Below are positions 1-7,890 of a stretch of 24,755 bases of DNA, piece by piece. The DNA lies in the IMG/VR virus record IMGVR_UViG_3300005513_000324, positions 1-24,755 of that record, one strand, 5' to 3'. Under the pieces are notes generated by a model. It made no database searches. It worked only from the letters and a program-made list of their open reading frames with translations, and was not told where the DNA came from. How positions within the stretch are numbered: the first letter of the stretch is position 1; every line of letters begins with the position of its first letter. Origin of the DNA: a virus. The translations under genes and the position numbers were made by a program.

Positions 1-1413
1 TTGAAACTGATCGGATTTTTCACCTCGCCTAGCGTTGCCGCTCGCAGCTTCGCCTGGTTTGTCGCATTTTTGCTGCTGACGATACTCTGGATTGTGTTAT
101 TGCCGCTGTTGTCGCTTGACGGCCCGTTTCAGCGTCTCGGCAACATCGGTATGACTGGCACGCAGAGCGTCGCAGCAATCACGCTGGTGCCGCCGCTAGT
201 GCTGTCTCTTTTGGGCTGGATCAGCGTACAAGTGCTTACACCTCCTGCGGCGCCAGCGATATCACCACCTAACTCGGCGCCTGTACAGTCGGCGCCAGCG
301 GTTGCCGCCACACTGTCGGCCGAGATGCTGCGTATAGCGGCATGGGGCACGGTGACACCTTTCGGCGACGCCAGCGCAACCGTGGCAAGCAGCCAGGAAC
401 AAGAAAAGATCTTTCGTCCCGACAGCGCAATACGCAACGCGGAGGGCCATCCAGTCCATGCCGGAACGGTCGAAGAATTACCCCTGGAAATGCTCAATTA
501 TCCAGCTGAGACCCGCTCTCGCGCCATGCGCGTGTCAGCAATGCTAGTGCCTGTGCTGAATGCATTGTTCAATCAGCAAGTGGAGCTGGCGCGTTCTGCT
601 GCGTCGACTACGGTCTATTGGCTGGTCCCGGAGGCGCTACCATTGGATAACGAGGCACGTCTCAATTTCTCGATGGCTTGGACGCATTCATTCTGGCGCA
701 ATGTGGATTATGATTTACATTTGCTGCCTGCAGCTACCGAGAGCGCTTACGGTGTCGTGAATGCCTTGCAGCAGCACATGAGCCCCAGCAAAATGCCGTT
801 CGTTCTGCTGCTGGCAGCCGATAGCCTCGTGGATCCCGATGAATTGCTTGCGCCGCTGGCGCTGGAGCAAGTGTTTTCCAACAAAATACCGAACGGTTTT
901 GTTCCAGCCGAAGGTGCGGCCGGCCTGTTGCTTGTAGATGCTGCTTACGCCAGGGCCTCGGATCTTATCGGTCTTTACACGCTTGGTACAGTCCAACAAG
1001 GACAACGGGCCACGGATCGCGGCGCTAAGGGAAAAATTGACTCCAGCACGCTGACTACCTGTATCACTGAAGCGATGGCCGCAGCACATACTACGGCAGA
1101 CCAGATAGGCGCCGTCATTAGCGACACCGACCACCGCCTGCCGCGCAGCCAGGAAGTCATACACGCCATGGAACAAGCACTACCCGAACTGGACCCGCTG
1201 TCCGGGCGGATCGCCCCAATGACACTTGCAGGATCCTTCGGCGCGGCCTCGGATCTGATTCATATCGCGCTAGCCGTCGAGATGGTGGCGGCCACTGAGC
1301 AAGCGGCACTGGCGGTCGGTGTTATTCATGCACGACAAACCGCCGCTGTGGTGATTATGCAGGATACTGTATATAAAATTTATTACTTACGAAGCGGCGA
1401 TAGCGCAAGATAG
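1..1413 (+). CDS. Membrane-anchored thiolase/KAS-fold-like protein (possibly DUF2875 type)
   Basis: The reading frame is open from the first base, where it begins with TTG, so the true start may lie upstream of the window. Two hydrophobic segments (about residues 15-41 and 58-80) are followed by a Pro/Ala-rich linker (80-105) and a soluble domain. That domain resembles beta-ketoacyl synthases: a TVTPFG start near 117, an AADSLVDPDELL stretch, PAEGAAGLLLVDAAYA, and a C-terminal TLAGSFGAASDL segment. I do not see the catalytic Cys block of true condensing enzymes, so it is probably non-catalytic. Similar two-TM/KAS-like proteins, which I recall as DUF2875, occur near type VI secretion genes in Burkholderiales; that link is recollection, not sequence evidence. 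The gene ends 2 nt before the next start, so the two are likely co-transcribed. Whether it is host or phage cargo is unresolved. Confidence 0.5.
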   Translation: MKLIGFFTSPSVAARSFAWFVAFLLLTILWIVLLPLLSLDGPFQRLGNIGMTGTQSVAAITLVPPLVLSLLGWISVQVLTPPAAPAISPPNSAPVQSAPAVAATLSAEMLRIAAWGTVTPFGDASATVASSQEQEKIFRPDSAIRNAEGHPVHAGTVEELPLEMLNYPAETRSRAMRVSAMLVPVLNALFNQQVELARSAASTTVYWLVPEALPLDNEARLNFSMAWTHSFWRNVDYDLHLLPAATESAYGVVNALQQHMSPSKMPFVLLLAADSLVDPDELLAPLALEQVFSNKIPNGFVPAEGAAGLLLVDAAYARASDLIGLYTLGTVQQGQRATDRGAKGKIDSSTLTTCITEAMAAAHTTADQIGAVISDTDHRLPRSQEVIHAMEQALPELDPLSGRIAPMTLAGSFGAASDLIHIALAVEMVAATEQAALAVGVIHARQTAAVVIMQDTVYKIYYLRSGDSAR

Positions 1414-1415
1414 AG

Positions 1416-2603
1416 ATGGTTTCAGCAGTTCGACATACACCTGATCAGATCGGCATTTTCCGAATGTATGATCCTCTGGTAAAAAGCTATTACCAGGCGG
1501 TCGTGATCAGACGCAGCAAAAAAACCTACCAAAGGCGTTTTTATGAAAGCCGTTGTGGTGGTGAACAGGCTGCACTGAAAATGGCGCAAGCCTGGCGTGA
1601 CACCATCATTGCCAAGTATCCGGCAATGACTACCGCACAATTTTGTGCAATAGTGCGCGCCAATAATACCTCGGGTATTCCTGGTGTCTACCTTAAGACA
1701 AAAGCTAATGGTCGCGGAGCCGTGGAGTCTTACGCTTGGGTCGCTCGTATCCCTTTGGGCACTGGTAAAACTCGTCTTCAAAATTTTTCAATAAAAACCT
1801 ATGGCGAAGACGGCGCCAGACAGCGCGCTATTGATGCCCGCGAAGAGGGACTAGCGTCTCTTGGCAATGCGGTCTACAAACCGGATCAGCAGCCAATGCC
1901 GGTGAGTTCGACAATGGATGTTGAGCAGCTTCATGCAATGTTGCGTTTACCTGAAGAGCGGCGCAAAGAACAGGCCGCGCGACGGAATGCCAAGGCCCAG
2001 CGCAATGTGCAACTGGCGGCAAAAAAGCAGACGGCGGCAGAGGTCGCAGCACAGCAAGCGCTCCAGAAAGCCACAAGCAGTGGGGAACCCTATATTAGCC
2101 GTTACATCGGTGCGGTTGAACGAAGCGGTTTTCGTGTCAGCATCGTGCGAAACGGTCGCAGCTACAGAAAATCCTTTGCCGATGGCATCTATGGCGGCGC
2201 GACGGCTGCACTGGAAGCGGCCAAGATCTGGCGCGATCAGACTTTTTTTGCGTTACCGGCCATCAGTAAGGCCCAGGCCGTTACACGCATCCCGGCAGCG
2301 AATACCAGCGGCGTGGCCGGCGTTTATCTTCGACGTGAGATGGTAGACGGCAAGCGGCGCGAAGCCTGGGTGGCCTACGCACCCAAACAGGCTGGAAAAC
2401 TAAACCGCACCAAGGGGTTTTCTATTGCAAAATATGGTGAAAAGCAGGCGTTTGCACTGGCGGTCCGTGCCAGGCGAGAATTCGTTGCTGAGCTGGGCGA
2501 TGTTCCTCACTTACCTAAACACGCGGCCAGACAGATGTTATTTGCCGCCCAAAAGGCAGCATCGGGATCAGCTAATGCCAACCAGGACGATGATGCCGGC
2601 TAG
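1416..2603 (+). CDS. Protein with two long AP2-type repeat units (putative DNA-binding)
   Basis: This 395-residue protein is built as a tandem duplication. Unit 1 (about residues 25-150) and unit 2 (about 228-362) share the same order of blocks. First comes a basic Tyr-rich strand region ending in GG..AAL..A..WRD (49-62 and 260-274). Then comes N-T-S-G-(I/V)-(P/A)-G-V-Y (84-92, 296-304), then W-V-A (108-110, 318-320), and FSI-K-YGE followed by A-x-AR (124-143, 335-353). This strand-strand-helix pattern with NTSG.xGVY matches bacterial and phage AP2 DNA-binding domains, giving about four AP2-like subdomains. An Ala/Arg/Lys/Gln-rich, probably helical linker (170-222) joins the units. It starts 2 nt after the upstream stop; a second possible start is Met17 (1464). 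DNA binding is inferred from the family and no target is evident. Confidence 0.6.
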   Translation: MVSAVRHTPDQIGIFRMYDPLVKSYYQAVVIRRSKKTYQRRFYESRCGGEQAALKMAQAWRDTIIAKYPAMTTAQFCAIVRANNTSGIPGVYLKTKANGRGAVESYAWVARIPLGTGKTRLQNFSIKTYGEDGARQRAIDAREEGLASLGNAVYKPDQQPMPVSSTMDVEQLHAMLRLPEERRKEQAARRNAKAQRNVQLAAKKQTAAEVAAQQALQKATSSGEPYISRYIGAVERSGFRVSIVRNGRSYRKSFADGIYGGATAALEAAKIWRDQTFFALPAISKAQAVTRIPAANTSGVAGVYLRREMVDGKRREAWVAYAPKQAGKLNRTKGFSIAKYGEKQAFALAVRARREFVAELGDVPHLPKHAARQMLFAAQKAASGSANANQDDDAG

Positions 2604-2758
2604 TTTGCATGCAGTACCTACGTAAATACGATTCAAAAAACGCGTTATTTTGCGTCACGCTAATGCAGCCAGTTTTCCTGCGAGCCCCACGTCACCTGGA
2701 ACGCTGGCGCATTTTCGAACTGCGTTAAAAGCAGATCCGTTAGCACAGTTTGATGATG
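2604..2758. other. Junction between AP2 gene and phage packaging operon
   Basis: This 155-base stretch separates the rightward AP2 gene from the leftward packaging operon, where P2 has its cos end next to gene Q. I recognise no cos sequence, att core or tRNA. On the minus strand, 2746-2660 encodes a 28-codon GTG-initiated frame (ends ...QENWLH) without a ribosome-binding site. It could be a remnant or chance. This stretch could be the cos region or a prophage/host boundary, but nothing visible decides it. Confidence 0.3.
2635..2655 (-). terminator. Weak possible terminator of the leftward P-Q operon
   Basis: Read on the minus strand, an ACGC/GCGT stem (2655-2652 with 2643-2640, 8-nt loop) is followed directly by six T residues (2640-2635). 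The stem is only 4 bp, so this is a weak candidate, but position and T-run fit the end of the leftward operon. Confidence 0.25.
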
Positions 2759-2971
2759 TCAGGCCATACCAGCGCGGCGTAACGCAGCCTGTTCCTTATC
2801 GTAATCATCCCGGCAATCCACATTGCAAAACAACCTCCCATGTGCAACCCGTTCGTCACAAAAGTGGCAGCGGCCGTCACTGTCGAGGGCGATCTGTTTG
2901 CCGACATACGCTCTCGCATTTTGCAGGTCGTGTTCGATACGCCAGTCGGCGCGGTCTGCGATGTCGCTCAT
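2759..2971 (-). CDS. Small zinc-finger protein, third gene of the packaging operon
   Basis: This 70-residue acidic/basic protein has one predicted zinc-binding module in its second half: CHFC, about ten residues, then CNVDC (a CxxC-x10-CxxxC arrangement), followed by a charged helix. The pattern resembles the small Zn-ribbon proteins (DUF2116/TraR-DksA-like) found in P2-like prophages; the exact family is uncertain. Its ATG (2971-2969) overlaps the TGA of portal gene Q as ATGA, so it is translationally coupled to the P-Q operon. P2 itself has no gene here. Possible roles are a transcription or packaging accessory factor, but there is no direct evidence for either. Confidence 0.65.
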   Translation of the reverse strand: MSDIADRADWRIEHDLQNARAYVGKQIALDSDGRCHFCDERVAHGRLFCNVDCRDDYDKEQAALRRAGMA

Positions 2972-4041
2972 TTCTTGTTTCCTTCCCCTGTCAGTAATTC
3001 GTATTCATTAAATTTCACCACCTCCATCCCTAACCAGTCGTTGAGGGTCATGAATTGCGATTGCAGCGGCACCAGCTCGTTGCGGGCAAATACCCTGGCG
3101 GCCGGTTCGATGGCGCCGAAGCCGCCCGTATTGTTCGGCATGATTCCCATTAGCTGGGGCGGCACGCGATGGCCGGCCAGCACATCGTCGCGGGTGACCC
3201 CTTTGATATTGAAGAACTCATCTTTTGCGGCCACATCCGACACGGGCAGGATCTGGATCCCGTCTTTATGGCCGTTTGGCGCGTACATGAACAGGTTTCG
3301 GAAATTGCCAGGTCCTTTGCTGTTGCGCATCGCTTCGCGCAGGTTGTCGACATCCTTGATATCGGCCGCGGCGTCGGTCATGTAGAACACGAAGCCGGCG
3401 TGAGAGCCGTTCTTGTAATACTTGCGTCGAAATAGGGTCGCGGCCTCGTTGAGCCAGGCCGACTGCAGGGCGCTCAAGTATTGAGGCACGCCGTACACCT
3501 CCTGGTTCAGATCCGGGTCCATCAAATGGAAAATGCTCCCCTTCTCGAAGGCATATTCCTGCTGCCAGCCCGCCACAAAAAAGTAGCTATCGAGATCCTT
3601 GCCGCGCCGCATATACTTCGCCAGGGAGTGGTTCAGCTGCAGGAGCAGGCCGCTGCGACTGGCGCGCTTTTCCAGATACCCGTTGCCGAAGGTCAGAAAG
3701 TCCAGCACCAGGCGTTTAAAGGCATCCCGCGACAGGTACTTATTTGGGATAAAAGTCGAGGCCAGGATGTTGGTTTTAAAGTAAATGGCGCTGCTGTGAT
3801 GGACGCTGGCATGAAACGATTTCGCCAGGCCCGCCAGGCTGACAGGCGGCTCATACCACTTGCCGTTCAACCAGCACTCGAAACAATCGAGCACCTCGCT
3901 CTGGTCGAGTACCGGCGTCGGATCGCCGAAGGTGAACGCTTCGATGCCGCCGCCGGCACTGGGGGCGGTTGCCGGCACGGCTGGCGCCGGCGTGGTGGTC
4001 GCGGTACGTTGTGCGGCGTGCCGATGCTGCTTTCTGCTCAT
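2968..4041 (-). CDS. Q: Portal protein (P2 gpQ-like)
   Basis: Portal proteins form the dodecameric ring at the capsid vertex through which DNA is packaged and to which the tail attaches. This 357-residue protein has typical PBSX/P2 portal features: a disordered Ala/Pro-rich N-terminus (residues 1-35), then WYEPPVSLAGLAKSF, a stretch with GNGYLEKR, LMDPDLNQEVYGVPQYLSAL in the middle, and VTRDDVLAGHRVPPQLMGI near residue 300. Its length is close to P2 gpQ (about 344). Its ATG overlaps the TGA of P (ATGA at 4041-4038), and its own TGA overlaps the start of the zinc-finger gene. Order P-Q reading away from the O-N-M-L block is exactly as in P2. Confidence 0.93.
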   Translation of the reverse strand: MSRKQHRHAAQRTATTTPAPAVPATAPSAGGGIEAFTFGDPTPVLDQSEVLDCFECWLNGKWYEPPVSLAGLAKSFHASVHHSSAIYFKTNILASTFIPNKYLSRDAFKRLVLDFLTFGNGYLEKRASRSGLLLQLNHSLAKYMRRGKDLDSYFFVAGWQQEYAFEKGSIFHLMDPDLNQEVYGVPQYLSALQSAWLNEAATLFRRKYYKNGSHAGFVFYMTDAAADIKDVDNLREAMRNSKGPGNFRNLFMYAPNGHKDGIQILPVSDVAAKDEFFNIKGVTRDDVLAGHRVPPQLMGIMPNNTGGFGAIEPAARVFARNELVPLQSQFMTLNDWLGMEVVKFNEYELLTGEGNKK

Positions 4042-5825
4042 GTTGTATACAGCTCCATAAAGGATTTCGTGTTTTCGGTGGCGCCCTCGAAGGGTTCATG
4101 ATCGAGGGCGTGCATACAGGCCCACGCCAGGTCAGCGTGGCCGGTTTCATCGGTGCGGCCGGCGTCATAGGTCACTTGCCGCCCGCTGGTGGTGAGGGTT
4201 TTACGGATGGTCATGAACGATTGCGCAATGTCGGTCCAGCCGGCATCGAATTCCAACCGGGCCTTGTTGACGATGTTTTGCGCTTTGAGCACCATGCGGG
4301 TTTTAACTTCCGGCGAATAGTTGATCGCCGTCACCAGCGGAAAAAACTGTTTTACTAGCGGATACACACCGATCCCCATGCCGGTGGTATCGATGCCGAT
4401 ATAGGCGACGTTATAGCGGGTCGTCATCTCCTTGATGGCCTTGGCCTGGGCCTCGAAGTCGATGCCGCGCCACTGAAAGCGCTCCAGGATGCGGAACTTG
4501 CCGCCGGCAACCAGGGGCGGCGCGATCACCACGCAGCCGGCGCTGTCCCCGGTCAATGATGGGTCGTAACCGATCCAGACCGGCCGGTCGCCGAAGGGGC
4601 GCTTGGCGAACGGCTTATAGTCGTCCCAGCTGACCCACGAATCGATCATGCAGCGCTGCAGCGCCATCAACGGGAACACGGATTGCGTGTCGTCGATGAA
4701 GTTGCACATCAATAAATTTTCGAACTGGTCGGGGCTATATTCGAAATTGCGCAGCTCATCGATGTCGAACAGGTTGCAGCCGCCTCGCTCGGCATCCAGG
4801 ATCGTGACGATCTGGCGCCACATCTTGTCCTCGCCCGTAAAACCGCTCGACAGTTTTAAGTGGCTGATATCGATGTCGACCTGGTCAGCTTTCGCCCGGC
4901 GCTTGTTGAACAGTTCTCCGGTCCAGAACGGATATGCCTGGTGTGTGATCGAGGAGGGCGTCGAAAAATAGGTTTTGCGCCACTGCTTGTGCAGCGCCAT
5001 GCCGGAAGCGACCTTATTCAGCTCCTGGAAATTGTGGGTCCAGAAGAATTCGTCAAAGTAGAAATTGCCGTGATAGCCCTGGGCCGTTCTCGCATTGGTG
5101 CCGAGGAAATACAGGTGGGCGCCGTTCGGCAGCACAATCGGGTCGCCAGCCAGCTCGATGCCGGCCGCTTCCTTGGCGAACTGGATGATGTACTGCTTAA
5201 AAACGTGCGCTTGCGCCTTGGAGGCCGACAGAAAGATCTGATTGCGGCCGGTTTGCATGGCATCGGCCAGCGCCTCCCGTGCGAAGTACCAGGTTGCCCC
5301 GATCTGACGCGATTTCAGGATAACCCGTGTTCTCTGGTCGCCGTTGCGATGCCATACCTTTTGGTATTCGAATAGGGAATCCCTGAATGCATCCAGCAGC
5401 TTGTCTTTTTGTTCTTCGCTGAAATCGTTGCGGGTCGGTTTCTTCTTGGGTTCGGCGTTGCGATTCGCCAGCTTCGGATTGAGGTCGACCTCGTTGCCGC
5501 CCGGCGCCTCATAGCGGCGCACGCGGGCGGTCTGCACCACCTGGCGCATCAGCAGGTCGATTTCCTTGAAATCTCCGCCGGTTTTACTGTCCTTGCAGAT
5601 CAGTTGCACCAGGCGCGATTCCAGCGTCGCTTCGATCTTTTCCAGCGGCGTGGCTTTGTCCCATTCGTCGCGGGTCTTCCAGCTTTCAATCGTTGTTCTC
5701 GCCTGCTGCAGATGTTTGGCAATGGACGTGACGCGCCAGCCTTGCCAGTACAGGTGTTTGGCAATGCGGCGGGGATCGACTTCAGGTTCGATTTCGGCGG
5801 GGCGTTCAACGATCAGTTCAGACAT
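4038..5825 (-). CDS. P: Terminase ATPase/large subunit (P2 gpP-like)
   Basis: The large terminase cuts concatemeric or circular DNA at cos and powers DNA translocation through the portal. The 595-residue protein starts with a helix-turn-helix-like segment (about 18-50, DPRRIAKHLYWQGWRVTSIA). A Walker A-like loop follows at 171-178 (KSRQIGAT), with a Walker B at 255-259 (FYFDE). A C-terminal nuclease domain has candidate metal-binding aspartates D421 (GYDPSLTGDSAG) and D479 (GIDTTG). Length matches P2 gpP (590). The ATG at 5825-5823 has no recognisable Shine-Dalgarno sequence and lies 56 nt from the centre of the late-promoter dyad (5881). It is the first gene of the leftward operon, coupled to Q by ATGA. 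Confidence 0.95.
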   Translation of the reverse strand: MSELIVERPAEIEPEVDPRRIAKHLYWQGWRVTSIAKHLQQARTTIESWKTRDEWDKATPLEKIEATLESRLVQLICKDSKTGGDFKEIDLLMRQVVQTARVRRYEAPGGNEVDLNPKLANRNAEPKKKPTRNDFSEEQKDKLLDAFRDSLFEYQKVWHRNGDQRTRVILKSRQIGATWYFAREALADAMQTGRNQIFLSASKAQAHVFKQYIIQFAKEAAGIELAGDPIVLPNGAHLYFLGTNARTAQGYHGNFYFDEFFWTHNFQELNKVASGMALHKQWRKTYFSTPSSITHQAYPFWTGELFNKRRAKADQVDIDISHLKLSSGFTGEDKMWRQIVTILDAERGGCNLFDIDELRNFEYSPDQFENLLMCNFIDDTQSVFPLMALQRCMIDSWVSWDDYKPFAKRPFGDRPVWIGYDPSLTGDSAGCVVIAPPLVAGGKFRILERFQWRGIDFEAQAKAIKEMTTRYNVAYIGIDTTGMGIGVYPLVKQFFPLVTAINYSPEVKTRMVLKAQNIVNKARLEFDAGWTDIAQSFMTIRKTLTTSGRQVTYDAGRTDETGHADLAWACMHALDHEPFEGATENTKSFMELYTT

Positions 5826-5864
5826 GCCGCAAGCGTATGCGTCGCGCGCGCGTAGCGGGGAAAG

Positions 5865-5897
5865 CAGAGGGTTGATATACAGCTTATCAACCCTCTG
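5865..5897. promoter_or_regulatory. Dyad in the divergent P/O control region (putative Ogr-type activator site)
   Basis: A perfect 13-bp inverted repeat (5865-5877 and 5885-5897) surrounds a 7-nt spacer. Its inner core is GGGTTGATA-N7-TATCAACCC, repeated in front of gene V at 14687-14711. P2 places Ogr-activated late promoters at exactly these two sites, and its published Ogr site, TGTTGT-N12-ACAACA, shares the GTTG...CAAC half-sites (13 nt between them here, 14 in P2). The centre is 90 nt from the O start and 56 nt from the P start. A -10-like GACTAT at 5925-5930 would fit a rightward promoter activated from about -55. The operator role is inference. Confidence 0.65.
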
Positions 5898-5970
5898 GTG
5901 ATTGAGTCAGCACGCGCCAAGGCCGACTATGGAGTCCTGATTCTTGTACCCAAAATTTGTCGAGACCATC

Positions 5971-6822
5971 ATGTCAAAAAACACGCCTGCCACTTCCACC
6001 AAGTCCAAATTTTTCCGGGTCGCCGTCGAAGGTGCTACCACTGACGGTCGCGTGATTGACCGCTCTTTTATTGCACAGATGGCCGCCAATTTCGACCCGC
6101 AGGTTTATGGCGCCCGGATCTGGATGGAACATCTACGCAGCACCTGGTCGAACGGCGAATTTAAAGCCTATGGCGATGTCACCGCAGTGAAGGCTGAGGA
6201 GGTGACTATCGGCGGCGCCAAGAAGCTGGCCCTGTTTGCACAGATCTCGCCCACGCCTGAGCTGGTGGCGATGAACAAGGCGCGTCAGAAGATTTATACC
6301 AGTATCGAGATCAATCCGAAATTTGCCGATACCGGCGAGGCTTACCTGGTCGGCCTGGCCGTGACCGACAGTCCGGCCAGCCTCGGCACCGAAGTGCTGT
6401 CGTTCGCCGCGCAGCACCCCGACAGCAACCCTTTTACTAGTCGCAAGCAAGATCCCGACAACCTGTTTACGGCGGCGGTCGAAACCGCGCTGGAATTCGA
6501 AGACCCCATTACCGAACCCGAAGGAATCAAATTGTCCGACACCATCAAAAATCTGTTGAAACGTTTTTCTACCAAGACCACCAGCGACGATGCGCGTTTT
6601 ACTGAACTGGTCGATGCCGTCGAGACCCTGGCAACGCATGCGAATCTCTCCGCCGACGAATTTGCGGACGAAAAGAGGCGCGTCGATACGCTGGAAGCAG
6701 CCTTGCAAAAGACCAACGACGAATTCGCGGCATTCAAGCAACAAGTCGAATCGACCGATGCGAACTCGTCACAGCGGCCCGCGGCCACCGGCGGCGCCGG
6801 CGTGCTGCAAGCCGAATTCTAA
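5971..6822 (+). CDS. O: Capsid scaffolding protein with internal serine protease (P2 gpO-like)
   Basis: gpO scaffolds procapsid assembly and cleaves itself and the capsid protein. With the ATG at 5971 the protein has 283 residues (P2 gpO has 284). Its N-terminal protease domain aligns with P2 gpO: SKFFRVAVEG, DGRVI (D25), WMEHLR (H54), IYTSIEINP (S111), then AVTDSPASLGTE. D25/H54/S111 correspond to the P2 triad D19/H48/S107. The C-terminal third is charged and helical (about 210-265), as expected for the scaffold part. A TTG at 5944, with GGAG 9 nt upstream, could add nine residues. I prefer 5971 because it matches the P2 N-terminus and because a promoter starting near 5936 would leave that GGAG out of the message. 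Confidence 0.92.
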   Translation: MSKNTPATSTKSKFFRVAVEGATTDGRVIDRSFIAQMAANFDPQVYGARIWMEHLRSTWSNGEFKAYGDVTAVKAEEVTIGGAKKLALFAQISPTPELVAMNKARQKIYTSIEINPKFADTGEAYLVGLAVTDSPASLGTEVLSFAAQHPDSNPFTSRKQDPDNLFTAAVETALEFEDPITEPEGIKLSDTIKNLLKRFSTKTTSDDARFTELVDAVETLATHANLSADEFADEKRRVDTLEAALQKTNDEFAAFKQQVESTDANSSQRPAATGGAGVLQAEF

Positions 6823-6884
6823 GCGACCATCCGCGACTTTCCAGATTCCCATTTTGACCCCATTCCCGACAGGAGCATGACCGC

Positions 6885-7889
6885 ATGAGAAAAGATACCC
6901 GCATTGCCTATAACAACTACACGCAACGCCTGGCGCAATTGAGCGGCGCCGGCAGCGCTGCAGAGACGTTTAGCGTCGATCCCAGCATCCAGCAAAAACT
7001 GGAAACCCGCATGCAGGAGTCCAGCGAGTTCCTGAGTAAAATCAACATCATTGGTGTGACCGAGCTGGAAGGCGAGAAGCTGGGCCTGGGCATTTCCGGC
7101 CCGATTGCCGGCCGCACCAACACCGACAAGGCCGACCGCAAGACCCGTGACCTGACGAACCTGGACGATCACCGTTACCGCTGCGAAAAAACGAACTTCG
7201 ATACCCACGTCGGCTACGCCAAACTGGATGCCTGGGCCAAATTCCCCGACTTCCAGCAGCGTATTGCCAGCGTCATCCTGCAGCGCCAGGCGCTGGACCG
7301 GATGGTGATCGGTTTTAACGGCACCAGCGTGGCGGCCGATACGGATCTGGCTAAAAATCCGATGCTACAGGATGTCAATAAGGGCTGGCTGCAACACTAC
7401 CGCGAACAAGCGCCCCAGCGCGTGCTGCACGAGGGTAAAACGCCTGGCAAGGTCGTCATCGGCGCCGGCGGCGACTATGCCAACCTCGACGCCGCTGTGT
7501 ACGACGCGATGACTCTTCTGGATCCCTGGTATCAGCAAGATAGCGGCCTGGTTGCCATCGTCGGCCGTGCCCTGCTGCACGACAAATATTTCCCTCTGGT
7601 GAACACGAAGCAGGCGCCGACTGAGACCCTGGCGGCCGACATCGTCATCAGCCAGAAGAGAATAGGCGCGCTGCAGGCGGCAACCGTCCCGTATTTCCCG
7701 GAACGCGCCATCCTGATCACCCGTTTCGACAATCTCTCCATTTACTGGCAAGAGGGCGGTCGCCGGCGCCGGGTGGAAGATGTTGCCAAGCGCGACCGCA
7801 TCGAGAACTACGAATCGTCCAATGACGCGTATGTAGTCGAAGATTTCGGCCTGGGCGCTTTCATCGAAAACATCGAGCTGGTGGCCTGA
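6885..7889 (+). CDS. N: Major capsid protein precursor (P2 gpN-like)
   Basis: This is the main head shell protein. The 334-residue sequence follows P2 gpN throughout: MRKDTRIAYNNY at the start, QESSEFLSKINIIGV near residue 47, GEKLGLGISGPIA, NPMLQDVNKGWLQ, GGDYANLDA, DSGLVAIVGRALL, ADIVISQKRIGALQA, and ENYESSNDAYVVEDF near the end. It is slightly shorter than P2 gpN (357). AGGAG at 6871-6875 lies 9 nt upstream of the ATG. An out-of-frame ATG at 6877 between them is unlikely to be used. It ends 1 nt before gene M. The N-terminal region is expected to be removed by the gpO protease (family knowledge). Confidence 0.95.
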   Translation: MRKDTRIAYNNYTQRLAQLSGAGSAAETFSVDPSIQQKLETRMQESSEFLSKINIIGVTELEGEKLGLGISGPIAGRTNTDKADRKTRDLTNLDDHRYRCEKTNFDTHVGYAKLDAWAKFPDFQQRIASVILQRQALDRMVIGFNGTSVAADTDLAKNPMLQDVNKGWLQHYREQAPQRVLHEGKTPGKVVIGAGGDYANLDAAVYDAMTLLDPWYQQDSGLVAIVGRALLHDKYFPLVNTKQAPTETLAADIVISQKRIGALQAATVPYFPERAILITRFDNLSIYWQEGGRRRRVEDVAKRDRIENYESSNDAYVVEDFGLGAFIENIELVA

Positions 7890-7890
7890 G

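Noticed and set aside
3481-4101. A 206-codon plus-strand frame opposite the portal gene
   Set aside because: It is antisense to a well-supported conserved gene, recognisable as nothing, and typical of GC-rich complementary frames.
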